64,000 nucleotides of DNA from Anaspis maculata (GCA_949128115.1 OX421963.1:37059979-37123978); one strand, 5' to 3'; counted from the stretch's first letter, positions 34,800 through 48,108 are shown. Numbers and translations: made by a program. The notes: generated from the letters alone by a model not told the origin.

Positions 34800-36050
34800 T
34801 AATTACTTAACATCTTGCGTTCACTAATCCTCCAAAAAGGAAGTGCGCTACTGAGCCTCATGTCCATGAGGCGTATTCGCTTGTTTAGTTTTTTACCAAT
34901 TTATTATTATACACATATTTCCATCCTAATGAAACTACGTTTTTTCTTTAATTTTAAACCCCTTCTCTGATAAATTGGACATCCGGAGTATTTTAGGAGA
35001 GAAAGGTTTTTTTTTGAAAATTTGGGAATATTTTGTTCAGAAAGAGAATTCAGTTCCCTTTAATTTGATGTATCACTGAATCCTGAGCTGCCTATATGAA
35101 ATCTACCTACATGTAACGCGTGAATGCCACTGAAAGATTGAATTTTATAAGGCTTTAGGTACATTTGAATAAATTCGTACGTGTAATTATCTGAACTAAC
35201 CGCTTATCTGTTCTAATCACATTCAGACTTGGCGGTTTCTAGATCCCTTTAATTTCGGATTCTGTCGGAAACGCTTGAGAATTAAAACGATTTGAACAAT
35301 CAGGAGTTGCGGAAAAGCTCACCCGCCGCCGCCAAATTGTATACTTCAACGGACGAGAGGAGCGTGCTGAACTATTCCATTTACTCCCACTCAACACTGA
35401 TTTGGATGGGAAAAGAAAAACCGCGACTACCTAACCTATACTGCTTGTTATCTAATCTCGCTCTGCTATTTCCTGCGCGCACCCTCACCTTTCGCGTGTT
35501 CCCCAGAAATTATATCAAAGAGCTGGAAAAAAATTAAGGTGACAACATCAACAGCAACCAATTTCCGTCTCAGACAATGGATCTAAAAAGAAAACAGCTG
35601 TTTGAAGTTGAAGGCTAAACCTGAACTACGTAAAATGCAGCAATATTTCATCTTCGGCCGCGGCATTTTGTTTTGTTTGCCATTGCCAAAGTCGAATTTA
35701 ATTTCAGTGAGGCTCGTGAGGACTCCAGGTGGTCGGATTACGTCCCCTAATCCCCAGGTAAGCACTAGGATGCACGAGACAAGAAGTCTACTGAGAGCCA
35801 GGCATCTCTTCTTGCGATTTGTACGTGTCTGCGCGGATTTTGTTTTCAGTCCGGCATTTTCCATGGTCGGGCCCGCCATATTTTCCAAGATTCGTTATTT
35901 ATTCACTTGTTGAAAAATTCTCCAGAGTTCTCCCGACGTCCCAGACCTAATAAGGTATTTTAGTCCGTAAAGGGATACGGTGCACAAACTGCTCAACTAC
36001 AAGACCCAAGCTATTTTTAGAGCAGGTTTTCCAATCAACCAACCACTTGA
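34800..36050. other. Spacer with an unassigned frame pair at 35.58-35.91 kb
   Basis: At 35583-35888 (-) a 101-codon frame has Lys/Arg-rich residues, then a hydrophobic core CLALSRLLVSCILVLTWGLG that resembles a signal peptide. The plus strand is open over the same stretch (103 codons). The region is GC-richer than its surroundings and could hold a 5' exon, but no family or mature domain is recognisable. Confidence 0.25.
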
Positions 36051-36052
36051 TT

Positions 36053-36181
36053 GGTCGGGTAGCTACAGTGCGAGTTCAACTTTGAACTTAGTTTCATTGG
36101 TGTAGAAATAATTGTTGCAACAATCAAATCAATAACAACCACACCAAGTTTAAAGTTAAACTCGCACCGAGTTACCGGACC
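36053..36181. mobile_element. 129-bp MITE
   Basis: The ends are GGTCGGGTAGCTACAGTGCG and CGCACCGAGTTACCGGACC. The arms include GAGTTCAACTTTGAACTTAG against AAGTTTAAAGTTAAACTC. No duplication was identified. Non-coding. Confidence 0.75.
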
Positions 36182-38428
36182 TAAGCCATTTTACAGCCTG
36201 GTCAGAAATAATAATATTACATAACAAAAGTGTCAAAAGTGATATATTTCGCGTGTGAGTACGAAGTTTTATGAACGAGGTTTGCCGAACAGGGCAAGCT
36301 GGTCTCGGGTAACAATTTGCTCAAAATTGACTTTGCCACCTCGACGATTTGAGGTGAGGTGAAGTGTTTAAAAAATCTTCATTATCGCTATCCGCTGTAC
36401 TGGAGAGTGCATAAATACACGCCAAAATACACTCCCAAGATCAAGCATCAAGTACCTACTTCAAAGGCTGAACTTCCTTTCAGTGAGAATTGGTCGATGA
36501 CAGCCAGCCACCTACTACTTTTGAGTGTTTACGCCGCCGCCGTGTAAAATGCGCTCTGAGAGGAAAATTTATATTTTTTTCTGATAAGGGGTCTGTAAGT
36601 ACTTAGGGCACTTGCTTTGTTGAAAAGACGGCTCCACCAAGCCGCGCCTACAGAGGCTGGGCCTGTCTACTACGAATTAGTTATTCGTGTAACACAGGTT
36701 CCAATACATATTGCATATCATACTTATTGAAGCTAATTATAAAAGGTCCTCAATTCTAATATACTCATACTCTGCCTAGTCACTGCACTCACAACTCTCT
36801 TACTTCTCTGTCTCTATCTCTGTCTGTGTCTTTGTCTGTTTCTGTCTGTGTCTGTGTCTCTTGTCTGTCTGTCTGTCTGTTCCGTTTCGGTCTCTGTTCT
36901 ATTTCTCAACAGCACAACTTAATATTTGGCAATTCCTTTTTCACTTTGCAACTTAATATTTCCAAATACCTAAGCATTATTTTTGTTTTCACTAAGTCAC
37001 TTAATTCAAGTTATGGTTCTTCATTTTAAGCTTTTGACAAATAAGTTTTTCTGGCTCATCTCACGTCCCGAGTTCGTAAGTAAAAACAGGGCATTTCGAT
37101 AACAAAACTGTCTCCGAACAAATAGCATCCGAAGCTTTGCGCGACATAGGTATAGGTACTTTATGTCGGACCCTGTAGAAACGTTGAGCCTAGACGACCC
37201 ATGAGTCCACGACCCGTGTTTTCCCACCTAATAGTGTCCATTTGCCTGATTGTTGTTTGGAAAATTTAGCGAAACGAAGTCAAGGCAGGGTCTCATCAAA
37301 GTGAGATATTCACCATGAGACTTCCTCGAAGTTTTCTGAGTTATAGATGCCTGGGGTACATTGTTGGGATACCGCACAAAGAGGGAGAGCGAAGGCGATG
37401 AAACTGGCACACAATAATGTGGAACTTTATCTCTAGCTGGAATCGCTCGGTGTTAGGTATTTTGATTTATTAATATCGAGAAGTCGCCGGTTTTATACTA
37501 AAAGAGGAGTTTCAGAGGTAAGCAATGCGAACAGTGTTGTGCATGACTATACTTGTTAGTTAATGACTTAGTTGTTTAATAAGGGTAAACAGCAACTTAG
37601 ATGGCTTGGCTAGCTATGCATAAATTGCACAAAATTGCCCAAATATGTAACCATTACGACCGTAACTCAACGATACTCAAATAATTATATTGTGCTAGGA
37701 CCGCGGACAATTGATTTAATACCTGCATTTGGGAGGCATTATTGGCGTTTTTTTTGAAACCTCAATATACTTTGGCTGGGTTCAAGTTTAGGTTTCAATT
37801 GGTAATAAGGTCAATTCTGAATAAGACCCGCAAAGGTTAACAGACCGTAACAAAAATGAGCCAATCATCTGGTAGATCCCGATTGCAACCAATACAACAT
37901 CATGGAGAAATTTATGTTCTTCGTTAACTCAACTGACCAGATCTCACTCACTGACATGTGCATCGTCATCAATCCAAACCTAGGGAATTTTTGGTATGAG
38001 CTTAAAAAGCCACGTTGCCTATACCTAGCACCATACTGCCATAGCCAAAGCCATAGCGCTTCGCTACCTGAACCAATTCTTTTCATCGTATGTAATTTCA
38101 TGTAATGTATATTCCCATCCAATATTTACGATGTGAATTTAGTAATGTCACTTTTTGAGCTGATCGTACGCCGTGCGCTAAGTGGAGGGACGCGGTTTGT
38201 CCGCGACCTGTTTTTATGGAAGTCAAGTGAAAGATGTGCGTTGAAGGTAAGTAATCTGACTCAGTCCAATTGACATTGCTGAATTTACAGTGTGGTTGAA
38301 ATAGAACAGTTGGTTATTTGGAATTCCTTAGTTACAGGGCAATTTTCACGTTCTACGTTGCGTTGCGTCGTACGTTGCTGTGAAATCGCAAACTCCCTAA
38401 TATTGGCGAAAATCAGCAGCCACCAGAA
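36182..38428. other. No recognised gene; TCTG-rich low complexity at 36.81-36.88 kb
   Basis: An interrupted (TCTG)n tract occupies about 36813-36880. The remainder is AT-rich DNA with short frames and no domains. Confidence 0.5.
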
Positions 38429-39683
38429 GGCGCTGAACGCAATCAAACATGGTGGCCCAAGGGGCCTTGACAAATAGGTACCCCAGCGCACAGCCCAGCG
38501 CAGTAGTGCAGTAGCACTCGACAGTTGACAATACCTACTCCAAATCATAAGAATATTGACAGTTTTGACAGTTGAAAAATAATTAAATTTTTTTGTCTTC
38601 CTTTTTTTCCACATCATCGTGAATGTGAGCGAATGAGTGTTGTAGTTTGACTTGAATTACTGCGTTAGTATACGCCGATGGACACAATGCACAATGCAGC
38701 AGCAAAAGCTGATACGTAAGTTGGTGAAATGCTGGCCGAAAAATGCAATCTCTGAATACTTATTTACGTCACAGGTGTTGAGTTGTGTGAGCCCCTTGCA
38801 CACAAGATGGTAATACTAAGCCCCCACAAGACAAGGCATAGGTACAACAGGACGCATCACGAAAATGAGCCAACAATGATCATTTAGGCCAGAAAGATGA
38901 ACATTATTTTGGAGTAATCGTACGACTCATACATTGACTATAAAGTAAAACTTCAGTAGCTAATAAGCATTTACCGCTGTCTACATAAAATAATGAAAAT
39001 CATAGTTTATCAATAATAATTGAGTATTCTTCAATCATAAGTTAAATCATAGCATCATCTGTTGATGTTAGTGTTTCTACAATGGAAAATATTTTCATAT
39101 CGATTAAGTTGTTCTAAATCTGAACTGATGAGGCGAGTGACGGATTCTGATTTGCAAGCCAGGTCTCTTCTCTCAATACCGCTGGCGTTGATCTCCATGC
39201 AGGCTCTCCGGCTGCTCTCACTGGCTTATCGGAGATGGCTTCACGAGTTCACGACACTGTTCTAACAACTGGTCCACAGAACCTAACCTCCAAATAGTTT
39301 TTAATGATCCATTTATGAGACATAACAAAGCACAAGAGTCTCACAGTCGCAGTGAGCCCCAGTCACCCCACACACGGATCAATGACCTGCCTCAATCACT
39401 TCTTCGCACTTTGTCGAGGGGGGGGGGGGGGGTGATTTGGTCACCAACATGACCATAAATATTGGGCAAATGAATCTGTATTATCGGCATTTTCTAAAAC
39501 AAAAATAAGTTAGAGATACTGCAACGAAATTCCATTCCCAACGAACCCCCAGTTCTTGGTCCACTGTTGCGCTTTCACTGACAGCTATCACTGTTGACAG
39601 CTGTTGTGATGTGAATGAGCACTGCGTTTACTACCTATTTGTCAAGGCCCCTTGGGCCACCATGTTTGACTGCGTACAGCGCC
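38429..39683. repeat. 50-bp inverted repeats 1.15 kb apart
   Basis: The stretch at 38429-38478, containing CAAACATGGTGGCCCAAGGG followed by GCCTTGACAAATAGG, is almost exactly complemented at 39633-39683. The enclosed 1.15 kb has no recognised gene and contains a G15 homopolymer at 39418-39432. The stretch next to the right arm leads straight into the palindrome at 39719. Confidence 0.75.
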
Positions 39684-39718
39684 ACCACGCGAAAAAGATT
39701 TTCGCCAATAAATTTATT

Positions 39719-40475
39719 GTACAAGGTGTTCACGATAAAATTCACCCCCCCTCTAGGAGATTCCCCTTTGAGATATTTTGAAAAACTAAAAACTTTTTCT
39801 CAACAATTTTTCCCAGGGATTTTGAATCGATCGTATAAAAGTTTTCAATTGGTACCGTATACAGGGTGTGACATGTAACTTTTTTATTTCAAATACAACA
39901 CCCTATATTTTATTACGTCTGTTGATGAAGCCTTTCTTTCTGATTACAAAAATATATAACATTAATGATTAACTTTGACAAGAGGCTGTCAAAAAAATTA
40001 TAAAATAGGTAGTCAAATAAATCAAAAATTAAAAATTACGCGACACCCTGTATTAGGAACGAATTGGACCATTTTTCCATGCAGAGTTGAAGTCCGCAGA
40101 TAAAATGCTGCGAGAATAACTTTTTTTTTAAGTGAACTGTAGAAACCAAAGCCATCTTGCCGCGAAACAAAATTATGTGACTACCTATTTTATTATTTTT
40201 TCGACAACTTACTTGTCAAAATAAATCATAAGTGTCATATATATTTGTAATCAGAAAAAAAGGCTTAATCAAATAACGGAATAAAATATAGGGTGTTGCA
40301 TTTGAAATAAAATAGTTACATATCACACCCTGTATACGGTACCAATTAGAAACTTTTAGAGGATCGATTTAAGGTCCCTGGGAAAAATCGTGAGGAAAAA
40401 GTTTTTAGTTCTTTGAAATATCTTGAAGGGGAATCAACTGGAGGGGGGTGAATTTTATCGTGAACACCCTGTACA
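39719..40475. mobile_element. 757-bp palindromic element
   Basis: The ends are TGTACAAGGTGTTCACGATA and TATCGTGAACACCCTGTACA. The arms (about 330 bp) share ACCGTATACAGGGTGTGA, CACCCTATATTTTATT-like and CTACCTATTTTAT blocks. A short unpaired centre (about 40040-40120) includes CACCCTGTATTAGG. One arm alone is present at 26021-26380. Non-coding. Confidence 0.85.
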
Positions 40476-42115
40476 TAGGTTCTGTACAAAACCACTACAA
40501 GGGTTTGGCATAAGAAGAAAGCAAGCAAAGTTTACGGTCCGTGCAAACCAGACTTTGTGATTTGTTAACAGATGGATCAGTCTTATTGTTCTTCATTGCC
40601 TTCCTCTCTTTGGTGAAGACTTTGGCTAGTCAATTTTCATTTGTAGTAAACGAACTGCTAAAGATAGCCTACGGAAATTCAAGCTGTAAATAAATGAAAC
40701 GTCGACCTTATCATTTGGTCGCGTCGAAAAATGAGCATCGGTTTGTGATGATGCCGGCGAGGATGATGTGTTTCCGCCGCATTACAGTCGCCTAACAATG
40801 GACCAATAAATCGAGCCATCAATCAATCAATTGTTTACTTTATATTGCGCACAAGTGACCATTGATCCGGTCAACAATAAACACAGTTTAATACCTCCCC
40901 GTATACGCCACATCGTTATAGACACAATATACAGTTACAGAACATGAAAATGACTGTTCGTTACCATGTGTTCTAAAAATCATGTTTTTCCATCTACCTC
41001 TAGGTAGCCATGCGGAGATTCCCAGAGACTTGCGAGAGAGTATGGTGATCTTGGCAAACGAAGAGTTAGCCCTACAGAGTTGGAGCTGTTTCTTACGATC
41101 GAGCCTTGTCGCTGAAGTTGTTTGATGAGGTTCTTGCGTGACACTTTCATTTTATTGTGATGATTATAACATAAATTTCAATAGGCTAGTGACCTCGATT
41201 TTTTTCATTTTTTTGAATAAAACTTCAATTTTTTATATGATTTATGGTGAAAACCGCAGCGCGATATTTCAATTCTAAGTGCCTTAAAAAAATTAAAATA
41301 GAACGCTGGTGACGGTACTGCCTCATATCTCTATCCCTGCTCCTCTTACTGCGACACTCGCATGCTGTGTTCGTTCCACGCGCAGCGCTTATGGAAGAGA
41401 TTATGACGTCACGCGAATTTTTAAAATCGGTGTAGCAAATAAACGCATGGAAAAAGTTAAATGTTTCTTCTTAAAATGGGTTTACTGATGTGTACTTGAT
41501 AGCCCGATCATGGTAAAATCTCAAAATGGCACTAGTGGTCAGTAGCCTATTGAGTAAGCAATAGGGCGCTCTGCACATTTTGAATATCCCGCCCGTTTCA
41601 GCACCCTCACGCGGCAGTTGCGAACATATTTGTAGGTAAAACTTTCACTATTGAAGTTTATGAATTGTTGGAATTGACATTTGCAGGTGGTATGGTTATT
41701 CGAATGGAATGTTGTTATGGAGACAGATAACTTTCCGACACTGAAAATGTAAAAAAAATCGCTGCTTTTGACGCTCAAGCAAATCCGCGGAGTGCCCATA
41801 CGTTTGGCTTCCATAGCCGCCCCTTATTGTATGTTTAATTAATACGGTATAAAATGTAATGGTATAATCACGGATTTCGCGTTTGGGTTCTTTTATAATT
41901 GAGATCTTCGCTTAAAACACACTGTTTATTACTGCGTACTGCTATAAATACAAGTCAATCATTATTTGCGCATATCACGGGTATATCGCCGATTTCTACT
42001 ATCCTACTCGTTTTTATCGCTCTGGATTAAAAACTGGTCCGTCAGTCGATCCCATCAGTGCTTATATACATCCAACTGTTATTTTGGAACTTTCCACCGG
42101 TTTTCCGGCCAATTC
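40476..42115. other. No recognised gene
   Basis: Short motif-free frames on both strands. No inverted repeats or RNA genes seen. Confidence 0.5.
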
Positions 42116-44418
42116 TACCGTATGATCAAAAACTTTCCTCCTATTAGGTCTAGCCATTGGCAGGCAAACGAGGCTGATTTTAGCCAGGCCACAGCTTGTA
42201 GTGCAGTAAAGATAGTCAAAAAAGACCCCAAACCTTGAAAAAATTAATTCATGAAATTTTATAGCAGATATCATTTCAAAATTTCATTCTCTATCACATA
42301 CTCAAAATCCCCGGAAATCCCAGTTGAGCATTCTTCTTGCGGCGCTGTCAAAGTATATCATGTTTGCTGCAACTAGTCCGAAAATGGTATTCTTGTTTTT
42401 GTCACACTAGAACTACATTGTTGGCTTAGGACTGTTGGTATATACTGCAGGGCATGGCCAGACCTTCGTTTGACCCTCTAACTCGTATTTCACGAAAAAA
42501 AAAACACGGAAGTCGCTTTAATTCCCAATTAACAGTGTTGATTGAAGATAATCCGAGGGTTAGTAACCAAGTATATTAAAATCTGTTTGATTTGCGACAG
42601 AGGCATGAAATTTGGTATGGGTGGTCTTCATGGTCTTCTTTCCAAATGTAAGCATGACGCCTCGCCATATTTTGGTTAGGGGGGCCTAAGGACCCCCTTG
42701 AAAATTTGAAGTCTCAGGAACTCTCACAAACCACCGGTAAATATCGTCACACATTTCAAAAAGTAATAATTTGACTCTACACTAAACGTTGACAAGAGAC
42801 ACAACAGTTGTCGCCATGTACGCATTGTTCTTCGTGTTAAAAAAAAATTTTCTTTGAGGTGTCAGAAAAAAACACAGTTTTTAATGATTTTTCAATCTAA
42901 GAAACAGTGAGTTGATCTGCTGTGTATCATTATTCACTAATTTGTATTTGCCAAAGCTATTCATGAAGTTTGTTTTTTGATACTGTCATTCTAGGGATGA
43001 CAGCTCCCTAAGAAATGAGCCAATTCAAGTGTGAAGTTCAACAGCGTTTTTCAATTGTTCCCAATCAATATGATCGACAATTTATATTTTGGATAGATAG
43101 CTGGAGCTGTTCTGTAACCTAATTTTATATGACTACACGAGGAACCAAGCGCAAAAGCATAGGAAATTTTTTTTTCGCGTCGCTCACCATCATGAAATTT
43201 GTGCTCCTAGGGTGTGTTGAAAATATTTCTATACCGTGTATTTACTCGAACTGAGTGCTTTGAAGTATTCCACGCCTCAATCCTCATTCTTTGTGCCTTC
43301 TACTTGACAACTGCAGATCGTACTGACGTTTGTCTATACTCTTTAGTCTGTATTTGCTGTTGTTTCGTCAAAGTAGCATGAAATTTGGTGCAATTCTAAC
43401 AGTGATAGGTGGCGGTTAAAAAAAAAAAATTCGGGGCTATCGCGCATCACTCCTCATATAGTTATACTCAATAAAATTATGAAACAGTTGAAGCTATCCA
43501 CCCAATAATAAACTGTCATTCATATCATATGGTAACATTGAAAAAAACGCTGCTGAACTAAGCACTTGAATTGGCTGGTTTCATCTGGAATTGTTGCTTC
43601 TAGATGTCAATATGAAGAAATGGACTTCATCAATGGCTTTGGCGAATACGATTGGTGGATAATGATATGCGGAAGATGACTTTATCCCTCTATTGCATTA
43701 AAAAATTATAAGAACACGATTTTTTTTTACATTCCAAGGAATTTTTTTTTCTTTATGAAGAACATTGCGTACATGGTGATAACTGGTGTGTCTCTTGTTG
43801 AGATTTAACGTAGAGTCGAATGATCACTTTTTGAGATGCGTGACAATTATTTTAATTGTGGTTTGCATGAGTTTCTGCAACTTCAATTTTCAAGGGGGTC
43901 TCTAAGCCCCCCTAATCAAAATATGGCGAGACGCCATGTCTACATTTGAAAAGGGGACCATGAAGACCACTCATACCAAATTTCATGCCTTTATCACAAA
44001 AAGAACAGATTTTATTAAATTTGGTCACTAATCCCCGAACTACACTTGATTACCACTGGTAATTGCAGATTAAAGCGAGTTACGTGTTTTCTTTTGCGGG
44101 AAATAGGATTTCAGCGGTTTAGATGACGTTCTGGTCATGCCCTGAAGTATATACCAACAGCTCTGAACTAACAATATAGCTCTCATGTGACAAAAGCGAG
44201 GATACAATTTTCGGACTTGTTGCAGCAAACATGATATACTTTGACAGCGCCGCAAGAAAAATGCTCCAATGGGATTTTCGGGGATTTTAAGTACATGGTA
44301 GAGAATGAAATTCTAAATCGATAACAGCTTTAAAATTTCATGAATTAATTTTTTCAACCCCAAAACCTATCTTTACTGCACTATTGCCTAGAGAAGGAAA
44401 GTTTTTGATCATACGGTA
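42116..44418. mobile_element. 2.3-kb foldback element
   Basis: The outer ends are TACCGTATGATCAAAAACTT and AAGTTTTTGATCATACGGTA. Inside, TAGTGCAGTAAAGATAG pairs with CTATCTTTACTGCACTA, GCGGCGCTGTCAAAGTATAT with its complement near 44230-44250, and ATATTTTGGTTAGGGGGG with CCCCCCTAATCAAAATAT. Arms are about 950 bp; about 300 bp (43140-43440) is unpaired. About 60-70 bp near 42145-42198 lacks a partner on the right. No coding capacity was recognised. Confidence 0.85.
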
Positions 44419-45300
44419 CATTGATCGGGCATATGGCTTTGAGGCGACTCTCAACTAATCCTACACCTTTCGCGTGCATTACCAACGTGTTCTCGAAGCG
44501 GTGCCTCCACCAATTGGGCTGATGGAATTTACCTTACCCTACCCTTACCCGCCTGTTCATATCTTCCATGTTATTTCGAACGGGGCAGATCCTACGCGTA
44601 TGCTCTGGAATGCACTAGAGTTTCGCAATCGTAAAGCTGCGATCGAAAGGTCTAGAAGAACGACGTGTGCTCTTGAATGGGAGCGAGGCTCGCCACTCGT
44701 AACAAAATAATAAATGAAAAGACAAAAAGCTATCAAAAAATGCTGAAAATGTGGGAACTTTATCTTCTCCAGGCACGGACAGGTCAAAAAAAAATACATG
44801 CATCAAAAACTGCGCCAATAAGTGAGTGGAAGTGGAACAAGTAACTGGAATAAGAAATTTGATCAACATCTTGGCAATTTCTTCGCAAAATCGTGGAATT
44901 GTGCAAACTCAGCGCTCGACCAGGTCTAATTATTGACGTTTTCAATGTCGCCAGACGCCGACACGACCAAAAGTGTGCGACAGTTGGCGAAGGAAAGGGC
45001 ATTACCCGTTCTGAATGCGTAAAGTTGCGTTAAAAGTCACCGGATGGATGACGATGATAAAAGCAACCGTGGCGAGAAGCAGATCGTCGAAACCTCCAAA
45101 TTTTCGCGCACAAAAGATAATAAACACTTCCACCTTACCATTTCAAAGGCCGCAAGATTAATGGCATGGAATGTGAGTAACGTTAGTTGAAATTACGTCG
45201 ACCAGCATTTTATCAATTCCACAGATGAGATTATAGCCGACGAGGACGGCCGTGCCATTCAACCCCGCCATTATTTATGAAGACCGTCTAATTACATATC
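44419..45300. other. No recognised gene
   Basis: A 78-codon frame at 44474-44710 (+) has no family signature, and three frames overlap it on the other strand. Confidence 0.45.
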
Positions 45301-45669
45301 TTATCCACCAGGAGTCGGAGAGCGATTGCACACCGCTAGAAGCGTTACTCTCTCCGTCTCCTTTATTGTCTCTACACTGGCACTGACTGTAACGAAGAGA
45401 CTATACATTTTGTGAATTTTTGGAAGTGGTTTAACATGATATCCCAGGTGCTGACACATTCCATTACATCTGCAAACATCATATCTGACTTGTTTATTTA
45501 CATCGCTCGACATTCCGTCAGGAACCAACAGGGGAGTTAGAGCGAGCAACAAGAATAACTTCGTAAGACAACTCGAGAGATCGCGACTTTGTAACTGTAT
45601 AACAAAGGTCGAATCTAATTTTCTTATTCCGTCATAAAGTTGTACTTCAAGCTGGAGATCATTTTACCT
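45301..45669 (-). CDS. Unrecognised open frame, possibly a secreted Cys-containing protein
   Basis: On the minus strand the frame stays open from just after a TAA at about 45670 to a TAA near 45301. It includes CLTKLFLLLALTPLLVPDG, which resembles a signal peptide with a cleavage region, then VRYDVCRCNGMCQHLGYHV with a C-x-C-x3-C cluster, and no later hydrophobic segment. There is no upstream Met in the open stretch before the hydrophobic core, so a first exon would be needed (a possible acceptor TTATACAG lies at about 45600). I do not recognise the family. It lies downstream of the better exon candidate at 45.99-46.25 kb on the same strand. Confidence 0.3.
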
Positions 45670-45989
45670 TTGTCAATCCATGTACTTTTTTTTTCGGTTA
45701 CGGTTTTTCGGTAAGAGTTTGTTAATAAATATTATAGGGGGCTTTTTTTAAAAAAGTGGAAGACTAGCTGATGAGTTCAGAGTGGGACAGTGGATACTAT
45801 CGGTGAACAACAATCAGTAAAAACTTCTGAACCTCAAAATATCCGGTTTCATCTAAAAAGATTTTGCTTTCAATGGAGAAATATCTACAGTTCAGGCATA
45901 GAACTGTACTTGAAGGGCATATTTTCTCTGTTGAGACATGCAAAGTATGCACTATATGTAACTTGAGAAAACGTGAAACCCTTACTTAC

Positions 45990-46253
45990 GTCTCACGTGC
46001 TTTCCCACTGTCCTGTTGACCACGGGTTTGGAGAAAACTATGTCTTGTTGATGAAAAGTCAGGACATTCACCATAATTTGGTGTAGATAGTGAGGATTGC
46101 ATCGCCCAGTTGTTATCGGTGAATTCTGCCAAAAAAGCATTTTCCTCAACTTTCAAAATTCGTAGCACCTGAGCGGAAAATAGTGAGAAATCCCCACTGC
46201 TGAGTTTTTTGGTTGACTTGCTTTTGGCCTCGCTTTTTGCCAAATTTGATTCT
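45990..46253 (-). CDS. Candidate internal coding exon with a strong splice donor
   Basis: The minus-strand frame reads ESNLAKSEAKSKSTKKLSSG, then DFSLFSAQVLRILKVEENAF and TDNNWAMQSSLS, ending at GTGAGAC|GTAAGT (donor at 45989-45988), a near-ideal 5' splice site exactly where the frame would otherwise stop. Composition is balanced and unlike the AT-noise frames. The exon ends in phase 2. Joining it to an acceptor TTATACAG near 45600 would give a short tail in a frame different from the secreted-like frame above. The upstream boundary is uncertain: the frame is open from about 46282 and AG sites lie near 46250. No family recognised. Confidence 0.4.
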
Positions 46254-46279
46254 AATCCATCGGGTAGTTTCCGAGTATT

Positions 46280-47645
46280 AGAATAAACTTAGTCAATTCA
46301 TAACTTTCGACAGGTGATAGAACGATATAGCATTACATAGACTTATTTTGAATGCCGTTTTTCAAGGCCTTTCAAATTACATTTAGAAAGTCAAGCTTTG
46401 GTGTGAGAAATAGTGTATAATTTATTGACAGTCGAACTTCTGTTTGACAGCTGACAAACAAAAACTAATCAGGGCATTCCACGTCGTTGGAACCGTACCT
46501 AACTGGTCGTCAAAAGTTAAGCATGGATCAAAATGTGCTCTAGTTTAAGCAAGAATATCTTCGAGAAAAGAAATCTGGTTTAAAGGTGTTCAAATCGATT
46601 CTTTCAAGTCAAGAAACTAAACTAACATCGAATGGATGATTTTCGTGAAGAATACACTTTAACTTAATGGGGCCTGAAAATGTTGTGAAAATAACCACCT
46701 CTAACAGAAAAAAAAAATCGTCAAAATTGTCAAAGAACAACAAGTTTTCTCAAGTTAACTTGTTCAAACTTGTTTTTATCCAAATTTACACATCGGACAC
46801 AAATTCAGGAGATTGAATTTAGTCGGAAAAGATACCAAACTTGTCGTGATCGGTTCTACATGGCCAGAAAAACAAAACGGATCACCTAGCAGAGCTTCGC
46901 CCCCCCACTACTCCCCTTCAACAATGATGGACACTTTTTGTGCCAAAATGGTATCAACGGGATATGATACGTCAAACCATAATGTATTTGCATCCAATGG
47001 ATTGACGGGTTCTATCTCCTCTATTTTTAGCTGCAATTTTTTACCCCTCCTCCAATAGCTCAAAACCCCCAGGTGCGATTTTTGGCGATTTTGTACATGT
47101 TGTAGAGCACTCAATTCTGAACGAAATATCAAATTTTCAGGACGTTCATATTTTTTGCGAAGTTGGAATCTATCTTTCTTGTACTTTGCTTAAACTTCGT
47201 AACGGCTTGGAATTTTTTCATATGGTTCCCATCAAAATCATAAAAGAGCAATTTTTGGAATAGTAATTCACATCTGTTTTCAAACTTCAATGTGTAAATA
47301 CCTTTGCAGACTTTATGTACATTACAAGTGTGAGTTCAAGTGTTTCAAGAAGAATGGCTGTGAGGAGAGTTTTGTTTCTGTGACCTCATTTATTTTATAT
47401 CAAAATATATTTTCCAACACGTCACCCTTGGAAAGTCTCGAATGTTGATACATATAGGTACCTATCTACTTACCTATGTAATTTGAACCACAATATAATA
47501 GTGAGAATGAAAACAATACGAAATACAAAACCGTTGAGTACGTTTCAAAAGCACCTTCGCCTCGCCGAGCAGTTCATACGGTCAAGAATATTTCGCAACA
47601 GCAGTTTGGTGGTTAACTGGTTGAGTTTTACCCTTCCCTGGGCAC
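46280..47645. other. No recognised gene
   Basis: A coding-like 74-codon minus frame at 46908-47132 includes IEEIEPVNPLDANTLWFDVS but ends without splice sites or a known domain. Otherwise AT-rich spacer. Confidence 0.4.
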
Positions 47646-47649
47646 CTAC

Positions 47650-48108
47650 CTACCTACTTGTACGTATATCGCGGCAAAGTAACATAATAATAAAAGTATG
47701 AAATAGCGCGCGAAAACGATCAAGAAACATGTGTCTATAGAAACACTTCGGATATTCGTGGGATCCATCATAAGTGAAAATGTAATAAGCCGAGGGTGGA
47801 ACGCTCTCCAAGTGGTCGATAATGTAGATTTCAGATAAACCCATGGGCCGCAGCTCACCTATATTACACATTTTACTTTCCCATATATTCCGGACCGTCG
47901 GCGACGGCAAACCCACCGGTAAAAATAAACTTCCACGTCCGATATCATAACATCCTGATTTATTCGAACGAAGCGATATTTTTATTCGAAAAACCGGGTA
48001 AATAGAGAGCATCAGGGCAAGCCGACCAGACGTAGTCCCAAGGTTGCTGCCAGGGGGGCTTCTTGAATCAGAGGTGGATGACTGTTCAGAAAGCGATGCC
48101 AACGTCAA
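47650..48108 (-). CDS. Unrecognised 152-codon frame, possible exon
   Basis: One of the longest frames in the window outside repeats. The first part is Ser/Thr-rich (SLSEQSSTSDSRSPPGSN), the middle has LPVGLPSPTVRNIWES, and the end contains SAYYIFTYDGSHEYPKCFY. A donor-like ATAG|GTGAGC at about 47857 could end an exon after MCNI. No domain, signal peptide or family is recognised, and the start at 48108 is not a confident ATG. Confidence 0.25.
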   Translation of the reverse strand: MTLASLSEQSSTSDSRSPPGSNLGTTSGRLALMLSIYPVFRIKISLRSNKSGCYDIGRGSLFLPVGLPSPTVRNIWESKMCNIGELRPMGLSEIYIIDHLESVPPSAYYIFTYDGSHEYPKCFYRHMFLDRFRALFHTFIIMLLCRDIRTSR

